Assembly (NCBI RefSeq): GCF_029784135.1
Contig: NC_073746.1
Coordinates: 102,068,515-102,132,514, forward strand
Direction of reading: 5' to 3'
DNA: 64,000 bases
DNA from: Toxorhynchites rutilus septentrionalis
Taxonomy: Eukaryota; Arthropoda; Insecta; Diptera; Culicidae
A program made the position numbers and the translations under genes. Shown here piece by piece: positions 35,663 to 46,699 of this stretch (position 1 is its first letter; each line of letters begins with the position of its first letter). The notes below the pieces were generated by a model. The model searched no databases. It saw only the letters and a list, made by a program, of their open reading frames with translations, and was not told the DNA's origin.

Positions 35663-35819
35663 TTTTCAAAATGTGTACCAAACACGATTTTTTAAAGCTA
35701 CTGGTGAAGTTTTGCAAGATTTTTTTTATGCGACATTTTTTGTGCGGTCCCTAACCCCCGCAAAAAAAGGGTTGCCTGTATATAGATTCAATTGAGATTT
35801 CATGAAACAAATAACACGA

Positions 35820-35905
35820 CTTGAACGTATTTTGAGTCGTAATCTCTAGAAGTCGGCTAGAATGGGAATCGAACCGGAGCCCTCGGCATGATAAGGGTAA
35901 TTAAA
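35820..35905 (-). repeat. Possible tRNA-derived SINE fragment
   Basis: The minus strand contains a perfect box-B motif, ggttcgattcc (35865-35875), within gagggctccggttcgattcc. No convincing box A or tRNA cloverleaf was found. It may be a SINE or tRNA pseudogene fragment. Confidence 0.3.
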
Positions 35906-35984
35906 GTGACCGGAAGTGATTGGTTTTTCATTGGTATTTGGAAACAAACGTCATGACACTAAGGTACTGTCCGTAAACTTCGTA

Positions 35985-36794
35985 AAGGGTGTGTCACATC
36001 TAATTGCATCACGGAAAAAACGCTGTAGAAATTCGCCCAGTCGACCGATCCTTTTGAAAATTTTAGACAGTAAAATAAAAACTATTAAACAACTTTTGGC
36101 ATTTTCTTTTTATTCATACTTCGAGCCCAAGCCCGTATGCTCGCACCTTCCTCTTTACCCCGTCCATAAGGTTCTGTACAACGTCAGGTTGTAGTTTTTT
36201 TTTGGAACGAAATCCATTTTCTTTTGAAGTCCGCCTCCGATTTGACAACTTTTGGGTTCTTCCGGAGGGCCTGCTTCATAATCGCCCAATATTTCTCTTT
36301 TGGGCGAAGCTCCGGCGCGTTGGGCGGGTTCATTTCCTTTGGCACGAAGGTGACCCCGTTGGCTTCGTACCACTCCAACACGTCCTTTGAATAGTGGCAC
36401 GAAGCGAGATCCGGCCAGAAGATGGTTGGGCCCTCGTGCTGCTTCAATAGTGGTAGTAAGCGCTTCTGTAGGCACTCCTTAAGGTAAACCTGCCCGTTTA
36501 CCGTGCCGGTCATCACGAAGGGGGCGCTCCGCTTTCCGCAAGAGCAGATCGCTTGCCACACCATGTACTTTTTGGCAAACTTGGATAGTTTCTGCTTGCG
36601 AATCTCCTCCGGAACGCTGAATTTGTCCTCTGCGGAGAAGAACAACAGGCCCGGCAGCTGACGAAAGTCCGCTTTGACGTAGGTCTCGTCGTCCATTACC
36701 AGGCAATGCGGCTTCGTCAGCATTTCGGTGTACAGCTTCCGGGCTCGCGTCTTCCCCACCATGTTTTGCCTTTCGTCGCGGTTAGGAGCCTTCT
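35985..36794 (-). mobile_element. DD37E element family 2, copy 2, left part
   Basis: Left TIR aagggtgtgtcacatc, preceded by TA at 35983-35984. This part and 41088-41331 are one transposon split by a LINE. The right part ends in the matching TIR before TA at 41332-41333. Removing the LINE leaves about 1.05 kb; the element also lacks roughly 250 bp at the transposase N-terminus. Confidence 0.92.
36184..36794 (-). pseudogene. DD37E transposase C-terminal two-thirds (copy 2)
   Basis: An open frame from 36762 (MVGKTRARKLYTEMLTKPHC) holds all three catalytic residues: VMDDETYV, FWPDLASCHYSKDV and LRPKEKYWA. It is close to identical to copy 1 but has Glu (GAG) where copy 1 has the premature TAG. 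A shorter A run near 36195 shifts the last residues out of frame. The N-terminal part continues in 41088-41285 beyond the LINE. Confidence 0.88.
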
Positions 36795-36797
36795 GAG

Positions 36798-37391
36798 TTG
36801 CGCTGCGAAATAAAACATCTGCACTCTAAGCCCGTTGCTGAGTTCTCACCCGCTACAAGCATAGGCTGGCCAGCACTTGAACAGCGCAGAGCTATGAAAC
36901 GTGCCCGCGAGACCGATTACACTACGCGAGCTCCCGAGAATTGCCAAATAGAAAGCAAAAAGCCGATGGAAAATGTTGTTTCAGTGCCTATTTGTAACAA
37001 TGATGCTGATCGGAAATTCTGGTTATATTTATCCAAAATTCGTCCCGACGTCTCTGTGGAAGCGGTATCGGCTATGGTCAAAGCCAATCTCGGGATTGAA
37101 GATAATATTTCCGTGGCGAGGCTCATCCCGAAGGGTAGAGAGTTAGAATCTCTTACTTTCCTATCCTTTAAAATTGGCCTCGACCATTCGACCAGAGAAA
37201 AAGCACTGGATCCATCAACATGGCCCGAAGGTTTGCTGTTTCGGGAGTTCGAAGATTACGGCTCCCAAAAATTTCCATTTCCACCGAAGCACAAGAAGCC
37301 AACAACACTGTTGCTGCCACCAGAAACTACACAACCTCCGATCACGCCTATAACGAGTTTGATTCCTCCAGCCCGGGACGCAACAATATAA
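36798..37391 (+). CDS. LINE ORF1 protein, C-terminal part
   Basis: The 197-codon frame holds a nucleic-acid-binding-type ORF1 domain: FWLYLSKIRPDVSVEAVSAM, ISVARLIPKGRELESLTF, SFKIGLDHS and PSTWPEGLLFREFEDYGS. This RRM-like block occurs in ORF1 of CR1/Jockey-group elements, often after a PHD finger. The finger is absent here because the insertion is 5'-truncated. The tail is proline/threonine-rich. The first Met is arbitrary. ORF1 proteins coat the LINE RNA in the ribonucleoprotein. Confidence 0.7.
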   Translation: MRCEIKHLHSKPVAEFSPATSIGWPALEQRRAMKRARETDYTTRAPENCQIESKKPMENVVSVPICNNDADRKFWLYLSKIRPDVSVEAVSAMVKANLGIEDNISVARLIPKGRELESLTFLSFKIGLDHSTREKALDPSTWPEGLLFREFEDYGSQKFPFPPKHKKPTTLLLPPETTQPPITPITSLIPPARDATI

Positions 37392-38893
37392 GCCATTTGG
37401 AATGCCCTTATCCCTCCATGCGACGTGTCGTGTCCTTCCCGTCAACGATCAACAGTCGTCCCGGACCTGTGTTTTGGCATGGAAAAGGGGTCTTCCAGCG
37501 CTTTAGTGCAGGCGAGTACAATTCCTTATACTTCAATTTCGTACCTGATACTCGTTACGATTCCAGTCACATCTGGTTACCAAGTATGACAACGTCACAT
37601 AATTACCATCCATCCGGTCGCCCATGGTTACTCCCAACGGAATGCACACGAAACAGCATGATGGAAGCTCCCAAGTCGCCCGACACAGTCGAGTGCCGGT
37701 GCCGTCTCTCCGCCGACTGTTCCTGCCATCCAAGACATTCCGTTCCTGTGTCTGGAGCTGGCGAGGGAGTCTTCCAACTTGCTACCTCAGGCAAGTACGT
37801 CAGTAATTTCGCTTCTTCGCTTCCTGAAATTGGTCCCATTAACAGTGACACGAACCCTGAAGCATCCGTCGATTCTGCTGCTTGTCGGTCACCAATCATC
37901 GAAACAGAACATCTTTCATCACCGTCTCCGCTGATTGTTTCTGGGGAATTAACGGTTTATTGCCAGAATGTTCGGGGAATGCGGACAAAAATTGACGACG
38001 TTTTCTTGGCCATTTCATCCTGCCATTATGATGTAATTGTGCTGACGGAAACTTGCCTCGACGATAAAATTTTTTCATCACAAGTTTTTGGAGATTCGTA
38101 CACAGTTCTTAGAACAGATCGCAGCAAAGTCAACAGTCGTAAATCAACTGGCGGTGGAGTGTTGATTGCTATTTCAAGTAACCTCAACGGATACATCGAT
38201 CCCACATCTGTAAATGTTACACTCGAACAGGTTTGGGTCAAGGTGAAGCTGCAATATTGCTCAATGAGTATCGGTGCTATTTATCTACCACCTGACCGCA
38301 AAAATGATTTAGCAAGCGTTAGTGATCATATTGAGTCAATTGCAGCGGTCTATTCCCGCCTTGGGGATAATGATCTTGCCATTTTGCTTGGTGACTACAA
38401 TCAGTCGGGACTTGTCTGGAACACTCCAAGAAACGATCGTCCTTCCGTTGATGCCTTGCAATCTAGCATTTCTGTCGCTTGTGCTTCGTTACTAGACGGT
38501 TTCAGTTTGCACGGTTTATTTCAAATCAATCATATTACCAATCAGAATGCACGAATTTTGGATTTTGCCCTGGTAAATGAAGCTACGCTCTCACGATGCC
38601 TTCTCGAAGAAGCAGCCGAACCGCTCTCCGTTCTTGACTCCAACCATCCTGCTTTGGAGTTGACAGTTAGTCTATCACAGTCCATCGTACTTGAAAACAT
38701 TCCGGATGAACCTGGACTTGACTTTCATCGAACCAATACTGAAGGCTTACTAGAAGCCCTTCGCCAAACTGATTGGCATTTCTTAGAATCCGCTGACGAT
38801 ATAAACGTTGCAGTTGATTGCTTTACAAGCTTGCTTAAAAGTCATTTGGTTGATTTCATCCCACTGCGCAGACCGTCTCCTAAGCCACCCTGA
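37220..38893 (+). pseudogene. LINE ORF2 5' part: APE-type endonuclease
   Basis: This frame overlaps ORF1 at its start; the real ORF2 start is probably at or after 37418 (MRRVVSFPS). The first roughly 180 residues show no domain. The endonuclease begins near 37970 with LTVYCQNVRGMRTKIDD, then IVLTETCLDD (catalytic Glu), GGGVLIAISS, GAIYLPPD, LLGDYNQSGLVW (Asp/Asn) and LDSNHPALEL (His). These are the expected DNase-I-fold motifs that nick target DNA. The frame ends at TGA 38891-38893, but reading on in the same frame gives LINE sequence, so this is a nonsense mutation and not a natural end. Confidence 0.82.
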
Positions 38894-40812
38894 GGAAATG
38901 CACACCTAAGACATCTAAAATGTCTAAGATCGAAGGCGCTTCGAGTTTATTGCCGATCCCGGTGCTTATATACCAAGCAACATTTCGCGCGGGCTAGTGA
39001 CAGTTACCGAATATATAACCGCTATTTATACAAACGCTACAGCATACGGACTCAAGAAGATTTACGTAGACACCCTGCACATTTTTGGAAATTCGTGAAG
39101 TCAAAACGGAAGGATAACAATGGGTTGCCCGCGGAAATGTTTCTGGGCAACGAGGTTGTTCATTCAACTGCAGAAAAATGTAGATTGTTTGCAACTCACT
39201 TCAAAAGCGCATTCAACGACACGATTTCGTCAAGAATCTTGGACGCTTGTAGAGATACACCAAGAGGCGTGTGCCATCTGGGAAACCTCGACATCACACC
39301 GAATCAAGTGAAATTCGCCATAAACAAATTGAGATGTTCAATATCCAGTCCTGATGGAATACCTACCTACATCCTTAAAAAATGTTGTGACCATCTGTTG
39401 TGTCCATCTTTAATCTGTCATTAAGACAACGCTGTTTTCCCACAAGCTGGAAGACGTCTATCATGTTTCCTGTGTTTAAAAAAGGGAATCGGCAGAATGT
39501 TGAGAACTACAGAGGAATAACTTCGCTTTACGCCTGTTCCAAGGTTTTCGAAATTCTTATGAACGACCTACTTTTCGACTCTTGCAAGAATTACATTGCC
39601 ATGGATCAGCACGGGTTTTATCCGAAAAGGTCAACTACCACGAACCTAGTTCAGTTCGCCTCTTTTTGTATAAAAAACATTGATGCTGGTGCCCAAGTCG
39701 ACACCGTCTACACAGACTTGAAATCTGCCTTCGATAGAGTTGATCATGGAATACTGTTGGAACGATTAGGGAGAATCGGTATCTCCGCGGATATTATCAG
39801 CTGGTTCAAATCATACCTCTTAAATCGTAGGCTCACTGTTAGCATTGGGTCGGTAACTTCGGAACATTTCTCGAATTTATCTGGCGTGCCACAAGGGAGC
39901 AATCTGGGCCCCTTGCTATTTTTAATATTTATTAATGAGCTATCTGTCATACTACCACCCGGCTATCGACTGTTTTACGCTGACGACGTCAAAATCTACA
40001 TGGTCATGAGGAGTATTGAGGACTGTTACGCTTTACAACGGCTGCTGAATCGTTTCACTGAATGGTGTACACGGAACATGCTTACGCTAAGCATTCATAA
40101 ATGCAACGTTATCACGTTCCACCGCAAGCTCAATCCGACAGAGTACGATTACGCAATTGACGGACAGTCTCTCGATCGTGTATATCAAGTTCATGATCTC
40201 GGGATCATCCTAGACTCAGCATTCACCTTCCGATCACACTACAACGACATTATTTCTAGAGCTAACCGCCAGCTGGGATTCATGTTTAAAATATCCCAAG
40301 AGTTTAACGACCCACTTTGCCTCCGGTCTCTATACTGCACTCTGGTGCGATCGATTCTGGAATTTAACTCTGTAGTTTGGTGCCCATACCAGTCAACATG
40401 GACCGCAAGAGTCGAAGCAATACAGAGGAAATTCGTTAGATATGCCCTCCGACGTCTTCCGTGGCGAGATGCATTGAACCTTCCCCGATACGAAGATCGA
40501 TGCAGATTACTGGGACTGCAGACACTGGTCCAGAGAAGGAGTATTGACCAAGCTGTGTTTGTTGCAAAAATTTTCAACGGAGAAGCTGACGCACCGGAAT
40601 TATTAGGACAGCTTAACATCTACGCTCCTGAACGACTGCTTCGCCAACGAAACTTTCTGCTTCTTGAGCCCCGAAATACTTTGTACGGCCTCCATGACCC
40701 TGTGCGATTCATGTCGGCAAGTTTCAATGAAGTTTTCGCTCACTTTGATTTTGGCTCTACTGCGTCCGCATTCAAACACAGACTCACAGAACTGAATAGG
40801 ATGAACCACTGA
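38894..40812 (+). pseudogene. LINE ORF2 3' part: reverse transcriptase
   Basis: Continues ORF2 after the nonsense codon (KFVKSKRKDNNGLPAEMF, SSPDGIPTYILKKC). A frameshift near 39400-39420 moves it to the frame that runs open to 40812. RT motifs: KKGNRQNVENYRGI, YTDLKSAFDRVDH (first Asp), SGVPQGSNLGPLLFLIF and FYADDVKIYM (Asp pair). The thumb follows with VHDLGIILDSAF and a C-terminus ending HRLTELNRMNH; no RNase H. Motifs fit the CR1/Jockey group, possibly a Daphne-like clade (inference). Two lesions separate it from an intact ORF2, so it is a recent insertion. Confidence 0.85.
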
Positions 40813-41087
40813 CAACGACATTAACTATGGACAAGGGCCCAGTTCCCAATCAGTTTTTTGTTATTTTTTTTATGATTTGACCACAGTTGACGTCTATTAT
40901 TATTTACTTTTTTATATTTGTTGTGTTCAAAATGTGCTACTTTTTTATACTTATATATGTTTTGCATGTGAATGAAAAGATATGGGGTTTTGGCCTTCTC
41001 TATTTGGTTTTTCCCCATCTTAATTCATTAAGACAACAAAAAGTCAGATGAATAAATAATAAATAATAATAATAATAATAATAATCA

Positions 41088-41331
41088 GAACCTTGTATGT
41101 ACGCAGGCCCTCCCGCTGCTTGGTCCGCTGGACGAATGAACTTGACAAATTCAGCTTATTGGCGACATCCCGGACCGAACTTCTCGGATCACGTCTAAAC
41201 TGCTTAACTACGCGCTTGTGATCTTTTTCACTGACGGAGCATCCATTTTTGCCGTTCTTCACCTTCCGGTCGATGGTTAGGTTCGTTAGGCAGCGTTTTT
41301 TCCGTGATGCAATTTGATGTGACACACCCTT
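41088..41331 (-). mobile_element. DD37E element family 2, copy 2, right part
   Basis: Resumes at aaccttgtatgtacgcagg and encodes on the minus strand NLTIDRKVKNGKNGCSVSEK and RRDPRSSVRDVANKLNLSSS. It then jumps at about 41285 directly to the TIR (gcagcgttttttccgtgatg), deleting the first helix-turn-helix present in copy 1. Followed by TA at 41332-41333. Confidence 0.9.
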
Positions 41332-41529
41332 TAGTTTACGTAGTAGTTTTTAATATTTTTTTAAATTTGTATAGAACGTAAACGTTGGTCAGCCACTTCC
41401 CCTAAAAGTCTACGATATGACCCCTATGTCTCTCATAACATTGTAACACCATATAACACATTACACCATAGCACAAAATCCAGATGCCAAACTTAATGTC
41501 TTCCGCTGTTGTGTCCCATTCAAATTACT

Positions 41530-41735
41530 ACAAAGCACCTTTCGTAGGGTCCGTTGAAGACGGCTCAAGATTTTGATTTTTTGCGCTTTGAGACACCCCT
41601 AAATCATGTCCGATTGAGCTGAAACTGTGCACAGATCTTTTTTTTTTTTTGAGCCAATAAACATTTCAAAAACCGACCATGTAGGTTTTTGAAATTCGAT
41701 GATGAAATTTTTTCCATACATCCATTGCCACCCTA
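41530..41735. mobile_element. gggtgccaatgaa MITE family, right-end fragment
   Basis: Ends ccatacatccattgccaccc before TA at 41736, matching the termini of copies A-C with one change. The interior cgattgagctgaaa is shared. The left end is missing. Confidence 0.65.
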
Positions 41736-41737
41736 AT

Positions 41738-44700
41738 GTACATACATTCAAATACATTGAAATACGAAATTTGGTTTTTATATTTGTTTTCATAAGGAGA
41801 AAAAATCAAATGTTCAACTGGACTCCCATAAACCGTAAACACAGCTATCATTTTCCGACCTACACGAACCGAACGCAATTTTCCACCGGATACAAAGTGT
41901 AGTGATTAAAGATACCGACAGGAAAAATAGAAAACAAGCTAGACGCTATTAATCATTTTCATCAGTTTTGACAAACAGACACAAACGGTTTCAAATTAAT
42001 TAACTAATAAGAGAATGCTGGTAAGTGAAAAATAAGCCGAGAGAAAAAAAATCAAAACATCAATTTATCAGTGCGTACCACACTGCTCTGCAAATGAAGC
42101 ATACTTCCAACTTCGAAGCTAGGAGAGAGGACTCTCGGTTTGCTTTCCCAGCGCACGCAGATGTGACATTCCTAATGAGTATAAGCGCTACATAGTTTCC
42201 AGCGCTTTCCATTTGTCCAATCATCCCCTTCGTGGATCGGAGACTAACGGGCACGCGGAGGAATCGGCGATGGTACGGAAGGAAAGAAAACCTTACCGAG
42301 GAATCTTTCTCTTCCTCTGCGTCCATCGCGAACGGACGGACGGACGGACAGACGAACAACTTCAAAGAAATCGGAGTCTGTTGTTTTCTTTCTTTCGCCG
42401 CGAGCTTCCATTGAAGATCGCCGCATTTCTCAACTCTTTGATTCCGGGAATGCCGGGGGTAGCAGGGACGATTATTCAATGCTTATCATACCTATATCGA
42501 TTTATATACGCGCGTACAAATGAAAGCCTATCGGGAGGCTATAGCAAATATCAATAAAGCAATTAGTTGTCACGAGACGTGGAGCAATTTTTCAGAGGAT
42601 GATTGAAATTACTGGGGATTAAGGGTAACTGCACATCTGCGGAATTTTACCGTAACAATACCTTTCCGCACAACAAAATATGTTCGTTCAATTTTAGCTT
42701 GTTTATCTCGGCATCGATAAATGGTACATCTAATATATCGGTCAAATTTCCCCAATGATCACTGCCGTTGCCATCAAACGTAACATACACCGGACAACAT
42801 GTTTCGCACATAACTTATGCCCTTTGTCCGCAACCAAGCCCCCGTTGCAATACCTGTGAACTGCCTCAAAATCCCAAAAAAAAATGGCCTTCGCATAACA
42901 ATTGGTCGTCGTGCTATTTTCGTTCATTTCTTCTGCCTGCAGAGTGCATCTGTCTGGTTCGATCTTGGAAAACAAGACAAACAACCGATATCCCCAATTG
43001 ATTCGGCAGTTTCGCGAAAAATTCAAATCCCACAGAAGTTCAAATTGTGGGAAAGTGCTTCGCGAATAATTCGGATGCTTTAGCAGCTTGTTCACATTCC
43101 ATTGGATGCTACTCCTGTTCCTCCGCACATGGATTTGCTTGAATCTTTTTCAACTCGACGACAGTCTTCAGCCATCGCTCCGGAGAAAATTCCTTTTAGT
43201 GGAGTATTTAAAAAATTAATTATTAATTTAAAAAAAAATATTATTAAAATTCCTTTTAGTGGAGTATTAGAATTAATTTAGCAGAAAATACAAGATAATC
43301 TCATATGGGATACAGTTCTCTCGAAAGTAGCTCCAAAGCTGTCAATATTTTTGATGTTTCACATTTTTCATATTATAAGTTTTACATAGTGCTGGATGAC
43401 TTTTTCTCAAAGTTTCATGAGAATCGGATTAAATTTAGAATTTCAGCAGTGCTTCGAATATTTCTGTATTAGGTAATTTTATTGCTTTTTAAGTTCGAGA
43501 ATAACAAAATTCCGCTTTACTTAAATTATGTACCATTTATTCAATTTTCATCCGATTCCAGCACAACAAGTTTCATAGTGAACAAAATTTATGTGCATTT
43601 ATTTTTCTCAAGCACTTGTCAAAAATACACACAATTTTCGAAACACGTTGAAAATATATTTTAAGTAGAACGAATACTATTTTTTTAATCATGCTTGCAC
43701 GGATTGAAAGGCGCGATCGCTCCGCAATAAAAAGCTAGTTTGAAGATATTGTCAATTTTGCCGTCTAAATTGATATTAAAACGCTGGATTTATTGAATAT
43801 CCACGTAATTTCCCAATATCTTAAAAAAAAAAATTAATTAAAATTATATCTCCGATGCTCCCAAAAACACCATTTCCCTAAGAAATAATCTTCAAATTAT
43901 GCTATGCAACACCTTTCGCAGAACTGCGACAATGAATCCATACCGAATTGGTAGTTTGGTGGTGGCGGAAGTGGCAGCAACTTCAATTCTACACGGAAAA
44001 CAGCCTTCAGAAATACCTTTTTCACCTCCAGCTAGTACTGTACTACATTTTGACGCCACTTTTAATCCGGAAACAATTATCCAATTCACTCATTTTTTTT
44101 GATCGATGATCGATTGAAAAAAAAACACCAATAGGTCTGAACAAACTCTTAAATTCACACATACTCTCTCCCGGCAAAACAAAATTATAAGAATCAATTC
44201 GCTTTTTATCACTTCCAATTCACAGTTGTCACAGACGATCATATATTTGTTCTATCCGCACCATTATTACACATTTCATTACCACTTCAATCTACGTTGT
44301 TAAAGGTATAACGAAACGAAAACTATGTGTACGTGTAATGTAAAAATACAGAAACTCTTTTCACCGGACGACATTACAATCGACGTGGTTCCTGTTTACG
44401 ATATCTTCCATTCTTCCTTTGTATCGAGCAAAACCTCCGTGTGTGATATCAGTATTACAAAAGAATGTTGTCTGGTCGCTATCTGGATTGAAACTTGTGA
44501 GATTTAAAGCAGACATGGAAGAAACAAATATTTATGATGTCTTTAATTATTCATTTATTCAACTAACAATTTCCAAGATGGCTTCTAAATGTCCTGACCC
44601 TGGTCACGACAAGACTGTGATTTGAAATCGCTAATGGTTTATTTATACCCAAGCGGAACGGCTAGAGGAGTCGTTCCATTAGTGGTACGTCATTGACGGA

Positions 44701-44738
44701 CGGATAGATAACGAAATCGAAAGTGGCATCAATCGCTG
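41738..44738. other. Unassigned region
   Basis: No domain-bearing ORF. 42060-42480 is richer in GC and open on both strands (minus-strand 139-codon frame) but shows no known domain; it contains a (GGAC)n-like tract at 42333-42349. A 25-bp block, aaaattccttttagtggagtat, is duplicated at 43186-43208 and 43247-43269. Confidence 0.4.
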
Positions 44739-45098
44739 TTGCATCCTGGTTTCGATGCGTCTTTTTCAAACAATAATCCCAGCACAAGTGGTCAACATAG
44801 CCAAACAGCTCCCAATCATCCAAAGTCCGACGATTCTCTTGGTGAAACGGTAGCTACAACTTCTTGTGTGATCTCTTCTGATTCAGCGATGAAATCCAGT
44901 TGTGTCAAAGCTTTCCTATCAACCATTATCGTCAGAGTGCTAGATGGCTATGGCAACGGGCATTTGCTCCAACCTCTCTGTGGTAGTGGATCACAAACAC
45001 CCTACTACTTTATCAAAAACTTTGCATTGATAAACCTAAACTTGGTGTCGACGAATCTTAACTACTCGAGCAGTTTGTCCGGTAATGCTCGAAGCTAA
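44739..45098 (+). pseudogene. BEL/Pao-type retrotransposon Gag-protease fragment
   Basis: The 119-codon frame begins with a Ser/Asn/Gln-rich linker (FSNNNPSTSGQHSQTAPNHP). It is followed by a retropepsin-like segment, AFLSTIIVRVLDGYGNGHLL then LCGSGSQTPYYF. BEL/Pao proteases usually have the active-site motif LLDSGSQ; here Asp is replaced by Gly. No reverse transcriptase, integrase or LTR was found nearby, so it is a short decayed remnant. The protease assignment rests on this motif and its spacing only. Confidence 0.55.
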
Positions 45099-45289
45099 CG
45101 TATGCAATAAAAAAATGGTCTGATTATTAGCGATTGTCCGCAGACGTAAAAATTTGAGTTTTTTGAAAAACGAAAAATCACCGAAAATCGTGGTTTTCAA
45201 AAAAAAAAGTTGGTGCCGAATGTCTTAAAATTGCATAACTCGTCGAGATTTACTGCTATCTCGGAACTTTGTTTTGTCAAAACAAAATT

Positions 45290-45542
45290 GAGGGACCGAG
45301 AATGCAAGGGGTGTGAGTGACTCGATCGATTTCGCTTCATAAACTTTTTCTTTAGTTAATAACTCAACTGCAAAAACGTTCCAATTTGAATTTGCTATAG
45401 AATCCGATAGATGAGATTCTGACCTATCTTCCACATTGTCAGATATAGCAGGAAATGAGTTTGCAGCTGCATTATGACCAAAAGAGAGAGTCGATGTAGA
45501 GAAATCGAACAAATCACTTACACCCCTCATTCGAAGTCCCTC
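45290..45542. mobile_element. Small MITE nested in the palindrome loop
   Basis: The ends read inward gagggaccgagaatgcaagg and gagggacttcgaatgagggg, then gtgtgagtga / gtgtaagtga and cgattt: imperfect TIRs of about 45 bp. It lies where the arms of copy C should meet. TSD not resolved. A minus-strand frame crosses it (45225-45596) but shows no domain. Confidence 0.6.
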
Positions 45543-46093
45543 TTTTTTTTTTTGCTCTTGGTCGTTTTTCCGCTTGAAAAGTCGATTTTTTGCCAAAAAT
45601 TTTTTTTAGATAACTCTACGTATCATGCAATTTTTAGACATTTGGCATCAACAAACTATTTTGAAAACCCAGATTTCCGGTGATTATCGTTTTTCAAAAA
45701 ACTCAAATTTTAACGTCTGCGACACTAGTAAATGAAGTCCGAATGAGTCAATAGTTTACATAGGGTATATTATTGTACAAATCAACACGCAGTAAGTTCC
45801 GAATGAAAAATCTATATAACTAAGTAGTTGGCACCCAAAACCATACGTTTCGTCTCGTATTCCGAAAAAAAATCAAGTCCCAGAGTGTCGATTTTTGACA
45901 AAAAAAAATGTAAGATAACAGTAGATCTCGACGTTTCATGCAATTTTAAGACATTTGGTTTCAAATTTTTTTTTCGAAAACCCCAATTCCCTCTTCTCCA
46001 CCCTTGGGTGATTTTTCGATTTTCAATAAACTCAAACTTTGACCGCTTTGCGCCATTCTCCCTTAAAACCGATTGAGCTGATATATTTTCGAG

Positions 46094-46638
46094 GGTTCCC
46101 GGAATAAATCGCCACAGAAAACGACTGCAACAGAAACCACCGCTTATAAAATGTGTAGTAGGCTATAAATATTGTGGCGCGGTATTGTATTTCAAAACAA
46201 GAATTAACCGGGCAAACGTATCGCCCCAGGCAAACGTAACGCCCCGGGCAGACGTATACCGTCCGACGCTCGCTAGAGCTCGGTCGGACATTGCTAAAGG
46301 ATCGTATCCTATGTTTCAAACTAACCGGGCAATCAGTGGATCCCAGGTTTGCGTGCGAGACACCGCCGCTTCCGACGGCGGGTCGGCGGTGGACTCGGAT
46401 TGCGTCATCTTGGCGGCATGGGCCGCCTCGATTCCTTATCCTCGCCAAATGGGGACTTCGTCCCCATTACATTGTCCTCAGAATAAATTTCGAAAAACGA
46501 GAACAAGAGAATAAATTTATAATAGAAATGTGAGGCACATGATGTTTTTCCCGCGCCAAATATTTCTAGCCTACTACACTTTTTCTAAGCGGTTGTTTCT
46601 GTTGCAGTTGTTTACTGTGGCGATTTATTCCGGTCACC
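46094..46638. mobile_element. Mutator-like MITE, 88-bp TIRs, 9-bp TSD
   Basis: The left end (ggttcccggaataaatcgcc) and the inverted right end (ggtgaccggaataaatcgcc) pair over about 88 bp with some 9 mismatches, through tgcaacagaaac, gtgtagtaggcta and ggcgcgg. The flanks carry a perfect 9-bp duplication, attttcgag (46085-46093 and 46639-46647). Copy B preserves the empty-site sequence (tttttcgaggtggtgaaca). Long TIRs with a 9-bp TSD are typical of Mutator-like elements. The interior is strikingly GC-rich, with repeated gcaaacgta-gccccggg motifs (46212-46256), and non-coding as far as I can see. Confidence 0.85.
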
Positions 46639-46656
46639 ATTTTCGAGGTGGTGAAC

Positions 46657-46699
46657 ATTTTGTGTAGAGTATAAAAAAAAATTATACTCTACACAAAAT
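46657..46699. repeat. 17-bp perfect palindrome
   Basis: attttgtgtagagtata pairs with tatactctacacaaaat around an A/T-rich 9-nt centre, just inside the right end of copy C. Confidence 0.9.

Larger units (their letters stand above)
36795..41087 (+). mobile_element. LINE inserted in DD37E copy 2
   Basis: 4.29 kb. Alignment with the uninterrupted copy at 14.5 kb shows the break: ggagccttct at 36785-36794, then aaccttgtatg resumes at 41089. One T of the target is missing, and there is no evident duplication. The 3' end is a (TAA/AAT)n tail at 41050-41084. ORF1 is 5'-truncated, ORF2 nearly complete. Confidence 0.92.

Noticed and set aside
35820..35905. Functional tRNA gene on the minus strand
   Set aside because: Only a box-B/T-loop-like motif is present; no acceptor stem or anticodon arm can be built.
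37220..37420. ORF2 start at 37220 of the 36.8-kb LINE
   Set aside because: The frame overlaps ORF1 and its first codons lie within ORF1 coding sequence; a start at or after 37418 is more likely.
42060..42479. 139-codon minus-strand ORF in GC-richer DNA
   Set aside because: No domain, no signal peptide, no conserved motif; the overlapping plus-strand frames are equally open, which points to composition, not coding.
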